DNA from: Acidimicrobiales bacterium
GTDB lineage: Bacteria; Actinomycetota; Acidimicrobiia; Acidimicrobiales; RAAP-2
Direction of reading: 5' to 3'
Assembly: GCA_015478655.1 (NCBI GenBank)
Contig: JADMIJ010000011.1
Coordinates: 1-64,000, forward strand
Length of the DNA: 64,000 bases
The notes beneath the pieces are model-generated. The model searched no databases. It saw nothing but the letters and a program-made list of their open reading frames with translations, and was not told the DNA's origin. This document shows positions 8,442 through 15,184 of this stretch, one piece after another. The position numbers were made by a program, and so were the translations under genes. The first letter of the stretch is position 1, and the number at the start of each line of letters is the position of its first letter.

Positions 8442-9113
8442 CTAGCGGCCGAGGTGTTCGAGCGACCGCACGAGTGCCTCGTCGAAGTCGCCCAGGGACG
8501 GAAGGACGGCGTCGCAGAAGCCCCATCGCCGCGATTCGAACGACCCCGGATCGGGCACCACCGCCACACGCATCCGAGCCGCCTTGGCCGCGATGGCGCC
8601 GTTGAACGAATCTTCGAGGGCCAGGCAGCCGGTGGGGTCGATTCCCAGCTTGGCCGCCGTCGAGAGGTAGGCCCCCGGATGGGGCTTGCCCAGGGGATCC
8701 CACTCGGCGGAGTGCCACACGGCGACCTCGGACTCGATGGCCAGACGCCGCAGCGCGGCTTCGATCACCTCGGCGTAGGAGCCCGAGCACACCGCCACCG
8801 GGAGCGAGAGTCGTCGACAGCAGGCCACGGCCTCGAGGGCGCCCGGCATCGGGCTGCCGGACTCACTGATCAGCTGGGCGACCCGGGAGGTGGTGGCCCG
8901 CTCCACCTCGGCCGGCGACCGGCCCTCCCAGGGGTGACGGTCCCACCAGTGCCGGACGGCATCGTCGATGCGGAGACCCATGGTCTGGCGCACGTCGGCG
9001 TCGGTCAGGTGGAGACCGAGGGAGCCGAACACCTCGATCTCGGCCTGACGCCACATCGGTTCCGAGTCGATCAGCAGGCCGTCGAGATCGAAGATGACCG
9101 CGGCGATGGACAC
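8442..9113 (-). CDS. HAD-superfamily sugar-phosphate phosphatase (YniC/HxpB-like)
   Basis: A 223-residue soluble hydrolase that removes phosphate from a small sugar phosphate. The four HAD motifs are complete: D9/D11 in FDLDGLLIDSEP, S110 in VCSGSY, K143 in GKPHPGAYL and E167-D168 in LEDSFNG. The cap sequence with GLRIDDAVRHWW and HPWEGRSPAEV is close to E. coli YniC (HxpB), a 2-deoxyglucose-6-phosphate / hexitol phosphatase; the true substrate here cannot be read. GGAG lies 5 nt before the ATG. It follows sucD by 35 nt and may be read through from sucCD. Confidence 0.9.
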   Translation of the reverse strand: MSIAAVIFDLDGLLIDSEPMWRQAEIEVFGSLGLHLTDADVRQTMGLRIDDAVRHWWDRHPWEGRSPAEVERATTSRVAQLISESGSPMPGALEAVACCRRLSLPVAVCSGSYAEVIEAALRRLAIESEVAVWHSAEWDPLGKPHPGAYLSTAAKLGIDPTGCLALEDSFNGAIAAKAARMRVAVVPDPGSFESRRWGFCDAVLPSLGDFDEALVRSLEHLGR

Positions 9114-9148
9114 TCCGGCCAGGGCGGCCGCCGAGGGGAGTTCGGGGC

Positions 9149-10039
9149 TCAGTCGAGTTTCCGGACGACGTCGACCATGGCCTCGCCCGCCTCGGTCGGG
9201 TTGAGGGCGACGGTCACTCCGGCGCCGGACAGAGCCTCCATCTTGGCCTGGGCCGTCCCTTTGGACCCGGAGATGATCGCACCGGCGTGGCCCATCTTGC
9301 GCCCGGGGGGCGCGGTCACACCCGCCACGTACGAAACGACGGGCTTGGTCACCGAGGAGGCGATGAACTCTGCCGCCTCCTCTTCTGCCGAGCCGCCTAT
9401 CTCGCCGATCATCATGATGGCCCGGGTGTCGGGGTCCGCCTCGAACGCGGCCAGGCAGTCGATGAAACTGGTGCCGGGGACCGGGTCACCGCCGATGCCC
9501 ACACAGGTGGTCTGGCCCACTCCCTGCTGAGAGAGCTCATGGAGGGCCTGGTAGGTGAGCGTCCCCGAGCGGCTCACGATGCCGACCGGGCCGCCCTCCA
9601 TGGCGATGTCGCCCGAGGTGATCCCGATGTTGCACTTGCCGGGGGAGATGATCCCCGGGCAGTTCGGTCCGAGCAGCCGGGTCCCGGGGAATTGACGGAC
9701 GAGCCGGTTGTAGGCGAGCGCCTCGTCCTGAGCCGGGATGCCCTCGGTGATGCACACCACGAACGGGACGCCGGCGGCGGCGGCCTCGACAATGGCATCT
9801 GCCGCGAATTTGGGAGGCACCGAGATGAACGAGGCGTTGGCGCCGGTGGCCTCGACCGCCTCGGCCACCGTGGCGAACACCGGGATACCCTCGATCTCCT
9901 CACCGCCCCGCTTGGGATTGGTGCCCGCCACCACCTGGGTCCCGTAGGCCCGGTTCCGGAGCCCGTGGAACAGACCCTGGCTGGTCGGGCTGATGCCCTG
10001 GACGACCACCTTGGTGTCTTCGTCGACGAAGATGCTCAC
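9149..10039 (-). CDS. sucD: Succinate-CoA ligase, alpha subunit
   Basis: Carries the active-site histidine of the TCA enzyme that converts succinyl-CoA to succinate with NTP formation. The 296-residue subunit has the CoA-binding Rossmann part at the N-terminus (VVVQGISPTSQG, 11-22), the ACLY/SCS signature around LLGPNCPGIISPG (122-134) and the phosphohistidine H251 in GRKMGHAGAIISG. The GTG start overlaps the sucC stop as GTGA, coupling the two subunits. The reading frame is open upstream through the sucC region, but that part is a shadow of sucC. Confidence 0.97.
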   Translation of the reverse strand: MSIFVDEDTKVVVQGISPTSQGLFHGLRNRAYGTQVVAGTNPKRGGEEIEGIPVFATVAEAVEATGANASFISVPPKFAADAIVEAAAAGVPFVVCITEGIPAQDEALAYNRLVRQFPGTRLLGPNCPGIISPGKCNIGITSGDIAMEGGPVGIVSRSGTLTYQALHELSQQGVGQTTCVGIGGDPVPGTSFIDCLAAFEADPDTRAIMMIGEIGGSAEEEAAEFIASSVTKPVVSYVAGVTAPPGRKMGHAGAIISGSKGTAQAKMEALSGAGVTVALNPTEAGEAMVDVVRKLD

Positions 10040-11184
10040 GACTGGCCTCCGGCAAGGGCGACGGCCCGTCGGGCGGCGTCGATCATGGTCGGTTCCGCCA
10101 CCAGGCGGTCGGACAGATGGTCGGCCAGGATCGCCCGGCCGGCGACGGCGTTGGTGCCGTCCAGTCGCAGGACGATGGGCGAGCTGATGTCCACCCGGTC
10201 GAGCGCCTCGAGGACCCCGTTGGCCACTTCGTCCACCCTGGTGATCCCGCCGAAGATGTTGACGAAGATCGAACGCACCGCCGGATCGGAGTTGATCACC
10301 TCGAGCGCCGCAGCCATCACGTCGGCGTTGGCCCCGCCACCGATGTCGAGGAAGTTGGCCGCCGACCCACCGCACTGATTGACCACGTCGAGCGTGCTCA
10401 TGGCCAGGCCGGCCCCGTTGGCGATGATGCCGACCGAACCGTCGAGGCCGATGTAGTTGAGCCCACGCTCCTTGGCCCTGGTCTCTCGCTCGTCCTCGAC
10501 GTCGCTGCCGGCGAACTCCTCCCATTCGGGATGCCGGAACGTGGCGTTGTCGTCGAGCGTCACCTTGGCGTCGAGCGCGTGGACCTTGCCCTCCGGGGTG
10601 AGGATCAACGGGTTGATCTCCGCCAGGTCGCAGTCCCCATCCGTGTAGCAGCTGTACAGCTTCACCAGCAGTTCGGCGGCCTGATCCCGGGCCTCCTCGT
10701 CGAGATTCGCCCGCTCGACCCACTGGCGTGCCGCCTCGAGGCTGAGACCGTCCACCGGGTCGATGTGGACGGTGGCGATGGCGGCGGGGTTGGTCACGGC
10801 CACCTGCTCGATCTCCACCCCGCCTTCGGCCGACAACATGCCGAGGTGCTTCTTGGCGCTGCGGTCCAAGGTGAAGCTGGCGTAGTACTCGCGAGCGATG
10901 TCCGAGGCGTGCTCGACCCACAGGCGCTTGACCACGTGGCCCTTGATGTCCAGACCGAGGATGTTGCCGGCGTGGGTCCGCACCTCCTCGACGTCATTGG
11001 CCAGTTTCACCCCGCCGGCCTTGCCGCGGCCGCCGACTTTGACCTGAGCCTTGACCACGACCGGATAGCCCGAGGCCTCTGCCTGGGCAACGGCCTGTTC
11101 GACGGTGTCGGCCACCCCTCCCTTGGAGATGGGGATGCCGAACCGGGCGAAGTACTGCTTACCCTGATACTCGAAGAGATCCAC
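10036..11184 (-). CDS. sucC: Succinate-CoA ligase, beta subunit
   Basis: ATP-grasp subunit that binds nucleotide and succinate. The 382 residues open with the family start MDLFEYQGKQYFARFGIP, have the nucleotide-contacting VVVKAQVKVGGRGKAGGVKLA (46-66) and the EINPLILTPEG segment, and end with the CoA-ligase domain containing NIFGGITRVDEVANG. The ATG has only a weak ribosome-binding site. A tandem 18-bp repeat occupies the region just upstream. The gene next upstream encodes a methylmalonyl-CoA mutase B12 subunit, whose product, succinyl-CoA, is this enzyme's substrate. Confidence 0.97.
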   Translation of the reverse strand: MDLFEYQGKQYFARFGIPISKGGVADTVEQAVAQAEASGYPVVVKAQVKVGGRGKAGGVKLANDVEEVRTHAGNILGLDIKGHVVKRLWVEHASDIAREYYASFTLDRSAKKHLGMLSAEGGVEIEQVAVTNPAAIATVHIDPVDGLSLEAARQWVERANLDEEARDQAAELLVKLYSCYTDGDCDLAEINPLILTPEGKVHALDAKVTLDDNATFRHPEWEEFAGSDVEDERETRAKERGLNYIGLDGSVGIIANGAGLAMSTLDVVNQCGGSAANFLDIGGGANADVMAAALEVINSDPAVRSIFVNIFGGITRVDEVANGVLEALDRVDISSPIVLRLDGTNAVAGRAILADHLSDRLVAEPTMIDAARRAVALAGGQS

Positions 11185-11200
11185 CGGATCCGTTCCTCTC

Positions 11201-11266
11201 TGTCTGGTGTCGCGAACCTGTCTGGTGTCGCGACCCTGTCTGGTGTTGCGACCCTGTCTGGTGTTT
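11201..11266. repeat. 18-bp tandem repeat upstream of sucC
   Basis: Three near-perfect 18-bp units (tgtctggtgtcgcgaacc at 11201, then units at 11219 and 11237 differing by 1-3 bases) plus a 12-nt partial fourth unit at 11255. The first two units contain the palindrome GTCGCGAC. It starts 16 nt before the sucC ATG, inside what should be its 5' leader or promoter. The rest of the 126-nt gap to 11310 shows a short direct repeat of ggtgccg. Confidence 0.85.
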
Positions 11267-11310
11267 GCCCGGTGCCGTGTCGGTGCCGCTGGCGCCCCTG
11301 GCCATGCGAG

Positions 11311-11727
11311 TCAGGCATCCACTCCACTCTCACGCTCGTCGAGCGCCCGGCCCAGCCAGTCCCCGATGGCCGGCAGCGGAGCGCCCGGCGTGAAGACCTG
11401 GGCCACGCCCAGGTCCATGAGGACGGGGATGTCCGCGGCGGGGATGATCCCTCCCACCAGCACCAGGACATCGCCACGACCGTGCTCGCGCAGCCCGTCG
11501 ATCACCCTGGGCACCAGCGTGAGATGGGCACCGGACAGCAGGGAGAGACCGACGGCGTCGGCGTCTTCTTGGATGGCCGCCTGGACGACCTGCTCGGCCG
11601 TCTGGTGCAGGCCGGTGTAGATGACCTCGAAGCCCGCGTCACGCAGGGCCCGGGCGATCACCTTGGCCCCGCGGTCGTGCCCGTCCAGTCCTGGTTTGGC
11701 CACCACCACTCGATACGGGCGTTTCAC
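11311..11727 (-). CDS. Stand-alone cobalamin-binding subunit of methylmalonyl-CoA mutase type
   Basis: A 138-residue B12-binding domain like the C-terminal domain of methylmalonyl-CoA (or related acyl-CoA) mutases. It has the lower-axial-ligand motif DGHDRG with the cobalt-coordinating His, the later SLLSGAH segment and the GGIIPAADIP loop, all typical of the Rossmann-like cobalamin fold. No large catalytic subunit lies in this window, so its partner is encoded elsewhere. The GTG of VKRPYRV is preferred over an upstream ATG (11766) because a TAGTAT hexamer lies 8 nt before it and neither start has a ribosome-binding site. Placement beside sucCD fits a propionyl-CoA to succinate route, but other B12 mutases share this domain. 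Confidence 0.88.
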   Translation of the reverse strand: MKRPYRVVVAKPGLDGHDRGAKVIARALRDAGFEVIYTGLHQTAEQVVQAAIQEDADAVGLSLLSGAHLTLVPRVIDGLREHGRGDVLVLVGGIIPAADIPVLMDLGVAQVFTPGAPLPAIGDWLGRALDERESGVDA

Positions 11728-11735
11728 GGAGGGTG

Positions 11736-11741
11736 ATACTA
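11736..11741 (-). promoter_or_regulatory. Leaderless-type -10 hexamer of the B12-subunit gene
   Basis: TAGTAT on the minus strand, 8 nt before the GTG start; the best match to TATAAT-like -10 boxes among the leaderless genes here. Confidence 0.5.
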
Positions 11742-11745
11742 AGCG

Positions 11746-11760
11746 CTGACGGACCGTCAG
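11746..11760. repeat. Inverted repeat in the divergent promoter region
   Basis: CTGACG-GAC-CGTCAG, perfect 6-bp arms, 4 bp upstream of the -10 of the B12-subunit gene in the 105-nt region shared with the divergent ubiA operon. Placed to act as an operator. Confidence 0.4.
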
Positions 11761-11817
11761 GCCCATCCGTCACGGCCCGCACGGCCTCATTGGTGGGACC
11801 GGTCGACGATCAGGCCC

Positions 11818-11823
11818 TACCCT
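11818..11823 (+). promoter_or_regulatory. -10 hexamer of the ubiA-dprE operon
   Basis: TACCCT ends 9 nt before the ubiA GTG. GGAGG also lies in the 9-nt gap, 4 nt from the GTG, so the mRNA would be leaderless or nearly so. No clear -35. Confidence 0.4.
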
Positions 11824-11832
11824 GGAGGGTGC

Positions 11833-12846
11833 GTGGTACCTTCCCATCGGCGCCCATGGCCCGACCAGACCCCCTCGGGGACGCCCTTGACCACTTCGGC
11901 TGAACCTGTGGACACCTCCGATCAAGCCCCCGGACAGCCAGACGCGCCGGGGCCGTCGTTCGTGGCCGGACTCGTACGGGTGTCCCGCCCCCGCCAGTGG
12001 ATCAAGAACGTCCTGGTCCTCGTGGGCCCGGCCGCTGCCGGCGTGCTCCTCCACTGGACGGTGCTCTGGCACGGTGTCGCCGCATTCGGCATCTTCTGCG
12101 TGGCCGCGTCGGGCACGTACTTCTTCAACGACGCCATCGATGCCGAGGCCGACCGCGCCCACCCGACCAAGCGCCTGCGGCCGGTAGCGCTCGGCGTGGT
12201 CCCGGTGGCGACCGCCCTGTGGATCGGCTCGGCCCTGATGCTGACTTCGGTCGGCCTGGGTGCGCTGTTGGCCGGCTGGCACCTGGCCGTGGTGATGGCC
12301 GTCTACGTCCTGGTCAACGTGGCCTATTCGCTCGGACTGAAGAACGAGCCGATCCTCGACCTGGCCGCCGTCAGCGCCGGCTTCGTCCTGCGGGCGGTGG
12401 CGGGCGGCGTGGCCACCGGGATCCCCCTCACCAACTGGTTCCTCATCGTGGCCTCATTCGGGTCCCTTCTGATCGTCACCGGAAAGCGGTCCGGCGAGAA
12501 GGAGCTCCTGGTCGACCACCGGATCGACAACGGTGCCACCCGTCAGACGCTCGAGCTCTACACGCCGACCTTCCTCCGCTCGGTCCGGACCCTGTCGGCG
12601 GCGGTGGCGGTCACGGCCTACTGCCTGTGGGCGTTCGAGCGGGCGGCGCAGCTGCATCCGGGCCATGACCCGATCTGGTTCCAGCTGACCGTGGTGCCCT
12701 TCACCATCGCCCTCCTCCATGTGGTCCGTCTTCTCGACTCGGGCGAGGGTGGCGCTCCGGAGGAGATGGCCCTGGGAGACCACCGCCTGCAGCTCTACGG
12801 GTTGGTCTGGTTCGCCCTGTTTGCCGTGGGCGTCTACGCCACATGA
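11833..12846 (+). CDS. ubiA: Decaprenyl-phosphate phosphoribosyltransferase (UbiA family)
   Basis: Membrane prenyltransferase that attaches phosphoribose from PRPP to decaprenyl phosphate, the first step toward decaprenyl-phospho-arabinose. The 337-residue protein has a disordered N-terminal tail of about 40 residues, then RVSRPRQWIKN, and the key aspartate motif NDAIDAEADRAHPTKRLRP (99-117), which in this family binds the prenyl phosphate and magnesium, followed by about eight hydrophobic helices and a second polar loop with GKRSGEKELL. Identification rests on the match to mycobacterial Rv3806c-type sequences and on dprE1 directly following with an ATGA overlap. The GTG start may be too early; a TTG 19 codons in is an alternative. 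Confidence 0.93.
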   Translation: MVPSHRRPWPDQTPSGTPLTTSAEPVDTSDQAPGQPDAPGPSFVAGLVRVSRPRQWIKNVLVLVGPAAAGVLLHWTVLWHGVAAFGIFCVAASGTYFFNDAIDAEADRAHPTKRLRPVALGVVPVATALWIGSALMLTSVGLGALLAGWHLAVVMAVYVLVNVAYSLGLKNEPILDLAAVSAGFVLRAVAGGVATGIPLTNWFLIVASFGSLLIVTGKRSGEKELLVDHRIDNGATRQTLELYTPTFLRSVRTLSAAVAVTAYCLWAFERAAQLHPGHDPIWFQLTVVPFTIALLHVVRLLDSGEGGAPEEMALGDHRLQLYGLVWFALFAVGVYAT

Positions 12847-14399
12847 GCGTGCCGCGGGGCCGTCGCGCCCTACTGACGGGATGGGGCCGGACCGCCCCGA
12901 CGGCCGCCGAGGTGGTCCACGCCGTCCATCCCCACATCGTCGACCAGGCCCTCGGGATGGCCGCAAAGGGCTCCGGCGGGCGGACCCGGGGCATCGTCGC
13001 CCGGGGCTTGGGCCGCAGCTACGGGGATGCGGCCCAAAACGCCGGGGGTGCGGTGCTCGACGCCACCTGGTTGGACGCGATCCACCAGGTCGACCTGGCC
13101 TCCGGGGTGATCACCGTGGGGGCGGGAGTCAGCCTGCAGACCCTGATGGAGCGGCTGGTGCCGCTGGGCTGGTTCGTGCCGGTGACCCCCGGCACCCGCC
13201 TGGTGACGGTCGGGGGGGCCATCGCCGCCGACATCCACGGGAAGAACCACCATGTCGACGGGGGCTTCTGTTCGCACGTCCTCGAGATGACACTGGTCAC
13301 CCCCACCGGGACGACAACGGTGTCACCGGCGTCCGACCACGATCTGTTCTGGGCCACCGCCGGCGGCATGGGGCTCACCGGGGTGATCACCCGTGCCACC
13401 CTCCAGATGACGCCGGTCGAGACCAGCTATCTGCTGGTCGACACCGAGCGCGCCCCGGACCTGGACACCGTCATGGACAAGATGCTCACCGGCGACGACG
13501 ACTACCGCTACTCGGTGGCCTGGATCGACTGCCAGTCGACCGGTAGCCGGCTCGGCCGCTCGGTGTTGACCCGGGGCGACCATGCGCGGCTCGAGGACCT
13601 GCCCGACCGGTTGCGCCTGGCGCCCGACCGGGCCCGCGCCTTCGTCCCCCGCACCCTGGCCAGGGTCCCGATCACCCCCCCCAGCGGGCTGCTCAATCCC
13701 CTCACCGTCGGGGCCTTCAACGAGTTCTGGTTTCGCAAGGCACCTCGCCACCAGGTGGCCAAACCCCACCACATGACGGGGTTCTTCCACCCTCTCGACG
13801 GTGTCGGCGGATGGAACCGTCTCTACGGAGGCAGGGGGTTCCTGCAGTACCAATTCGTGGTGCCCGACCGGCACGGCGAGACCGTCCGGCGGGTCATCGA
13901 GCGACTGTCGGCCCTCAGGCTGGCCAGCTTCCTGGCCGTGCTGAAGCGCTTCGGCCCCGGTGACCCCGGTCCCCTCTCGTTTCCCATCGCGGGTTGGACG
14001 CTGGCTCTCGACATCCCGGTGGGCTTCGACCGGTTGGACGTGCTGCTCGACGAGTTCGACCAGGAGGTCGCGGCTGCCGGCGGCCGCATCTATCTGGCCA
14101 AGGACTCGCGGGTCTCCCGGCCGGCCTTCCGCGCCATGTATCCCCGGGTCGACGAGTGGCTGGCGGTGCGGGCCCGGGTCGACCCCGACGGGGTGTTGCA
14201 GTCCGACCTCGGGAGGCGGCTGGGGCTCTGCACCGACCCGCCGCCGCCCTCGACCGCCTCGGGCCGCAAGGCGCGGGCCGGCGCCGGTCCGGACCGCCCG
14301 CCGCCCGCCCGCCCGCCCCGGCGCAAGGCCACGGGCGGAACCAGTCGCACCCGCTCCCCATCCACCTCCCCCCCATCACCAGAACGGACAGGCTCATGA
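12843..14399 (+). CDS. dprE1: Decaprenylphosphoryl-beta-D-ribose oxidase
   Basis: FAD enzyme that oxidises the 2'-hydroxyl of decaprenyl-phospho-ribose, first half of its epimerisation to arabinose; acts at the membrane or periplasmic face. The 518 residues show the FAD domain (VARGLGRSYGDAAQN at 53-67, TVGGAIAADIHGKNHH at 122-137) and the substrate domain with catalytic K420 in YLAKDSR. The cysteine that benzothiazinone drugs attack in M. tuberculosis (Cys387) is replaced by Ala388 in GWTLALD. After the normal end near GRRLGL (462) there is an extra Pro/Arg/Ser-rich tail of about 56 residues. Start and stop overlap ubiA and dprE2 by 4 nt each. Confidence 0.96.
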   Translation: MSVPRGRRALLTGWGRTAPTAAEVVHAVHPHIVDQALGMAAKGSGGRTRGIVARGLGRSYGDAAQNAGGAVLDATWLDAIHQVDLASGVITVGAGVSLQTLMERLVPLGWFVPVTPGTRLVTVGGAIAADIHGKNHHVDGGFCSHVLEMTLVTPTGTTTVSPASDHDLFWATAGGMGLTGVITRATLQMTPVETSYLLVDTERAPDLDTVMDKMLTGDDDYRYSVAWIDCQSTGSRLGRSVLTRGDHARLEDLPDRLRLAPDRARAFVPRTLARVPITPPSGLLNPLTVGAFNEFWFRKAPRHQVAKPHHMTGFFHPLDGVGGWNRLYGGRGFLQYQFVVPDRHGETVRRVIERLSALRLASFLAVLKRFGPGDPGPLSFPIAGWTLALDIPVGFDRLDVLLDEFDQEVAAAGGRIYLAKDSRVSRPAFRAMYPRVDEWLAVRARVDPDGVLQSDLGRRLGLCTDPPPPSTASGRKARAGAGPDRPPPARPPRRKATGGTSRTRSPSTSPPSPERTGS

Positions 14400-15157
14400 T
14401 CGACGCCGTCGGGCGCCCCCAGTCAGTACTCGTCCTCGGCGGCTCCTCGGAGATCGCCCAGGCCACGGTGGCCAAGCTGGTCCCCGCCCGATGCCGCACG
14501 GTGGTGCTGGCCGGACGGGAGGGCCCCCGGCTGTCCGAGGCCGTGGACCGGGCCAAGGCCCTCGGGGCCGACGTGGCCGAGGCCGTGGCCTTCGACGCCA
14601 CCGACGTCGCCGGCCATGGCGCCTTCGCCGACCGGGTGTTCGATCGCTTCGGTGACTTCGACCTGGTGATCGTGGCCGCCGGCCTGCTGGGTGATCAGGC
14701 CGCGGAGGAGAAGGACCCGGTATCGGCGGCGGCGGTGCTCACCACCAACTTCGCCGGCCTGGCCGCCGCCATGCTGGCGGTGGCCGGTCACCTCCGGCGC
14801 CAGGGCCACGGGCGCCTGGTGGTGCTCTCGTCGGTGGCCGGCGAGCGGGCTCGCAAGGCCAACTTCGTCTACGGGTCATCGAAGGCCGGGCTCGATGCCT
14901 TCTCGCAGGGACTGGGCGATTCACTGGTGGGGACCGGGGTCCGGGTGATGATCGTGCGCCCCGGGTTCGTGGTCGGCCGTATGACCGAGGGCATGAGCCC
15001 GGCGCCCTTCCCGACCACCCCCGAGGCGGTGGCCGATGCGGTGGTGCACGGCATCGAGACCGGGGCCAGCGTGGTCTACGTCCCCCCGGTCCTGCGATGG
15101 GTCTTCGCCGTGATGCGGCACCTGCCCCGGGCGGTCTGGCGCCGGATGCCGGGCTGA
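14396..15157 (+). CDS. dprE2: Decaprenylphosphoryl-2-keto-ribose reductase
   Basis: Short-chain dehydrogenase that reduces the keto intermediate from DprE1 to decaprenyl-phospho-arabinose, the arabinose donor for cell-wall arabinan. The 253-residue protein has an NAD(P) loop LGGSSEIAQA (14-23), the catalytic Ser in VVLSSVAG (S145/S146) and the YxxxK pair Y159/K163 in YGSSKAGLDAF. The ATG overlaps the dprE1 stop; the longer open frame upstream is a dprE1 shadow. Its stop codon lies in the arm of a hairpin shared with the convergent glycosidase gene. Confidence 0.95.
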   Translation: MIDAVGRPQSVLVLGGSSEIAQATVAKLVPARCRTVVLAGREGPRLSEAVDRAKALGADVAEAVAFDATDVAGHGAFADRVFDRFGDFDLVIVAAGLLGDQAAEEKDPVSAAAVLTTNFAGLAAAMLAVAGHLRRQGHGRLVVLSSVAGERARKANFVYGSSKAGLDAFSQGLGDSLVGTGVRVMIVRPGFVVGRMTEGMSPAPFPTTPEAVADAVVHGIETGASVVYVPPVLRWVFAVMRHLPRAVWRRMPG

Positions 15158-15184
15158 CCGACCGGGCCCGGCGGCGCGGTCAGC
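15153..15184. terminator. Bidirectional hairpin containing both convergent stop codons
   Basis: GCTGACC and GGTCAGC form a perfect 7-bp stem around an 18-nt loop, which itself holds the palindrome CCGGGCCCGG. The left arm includes the dprE2 TGA and the right arm the opposing gene's stop (TCA on this strand). No U-run follows, as is common in actinobacteria. Confidence 0.5.

Noticed and set aside
11201-11266. CRISPR-like array
   Set aside because: The repeats are contiguous 18-bp units without spacers, and no cas genes are near.
11737-11766. Longer N-terminus for the B12-subunit gene from an ATG at 11766
   Set aside because: The added 13 residues are not family-like, no ribosome-binding site precedes that ATG, and the extension would run through the -10 box and the inverted repeat.
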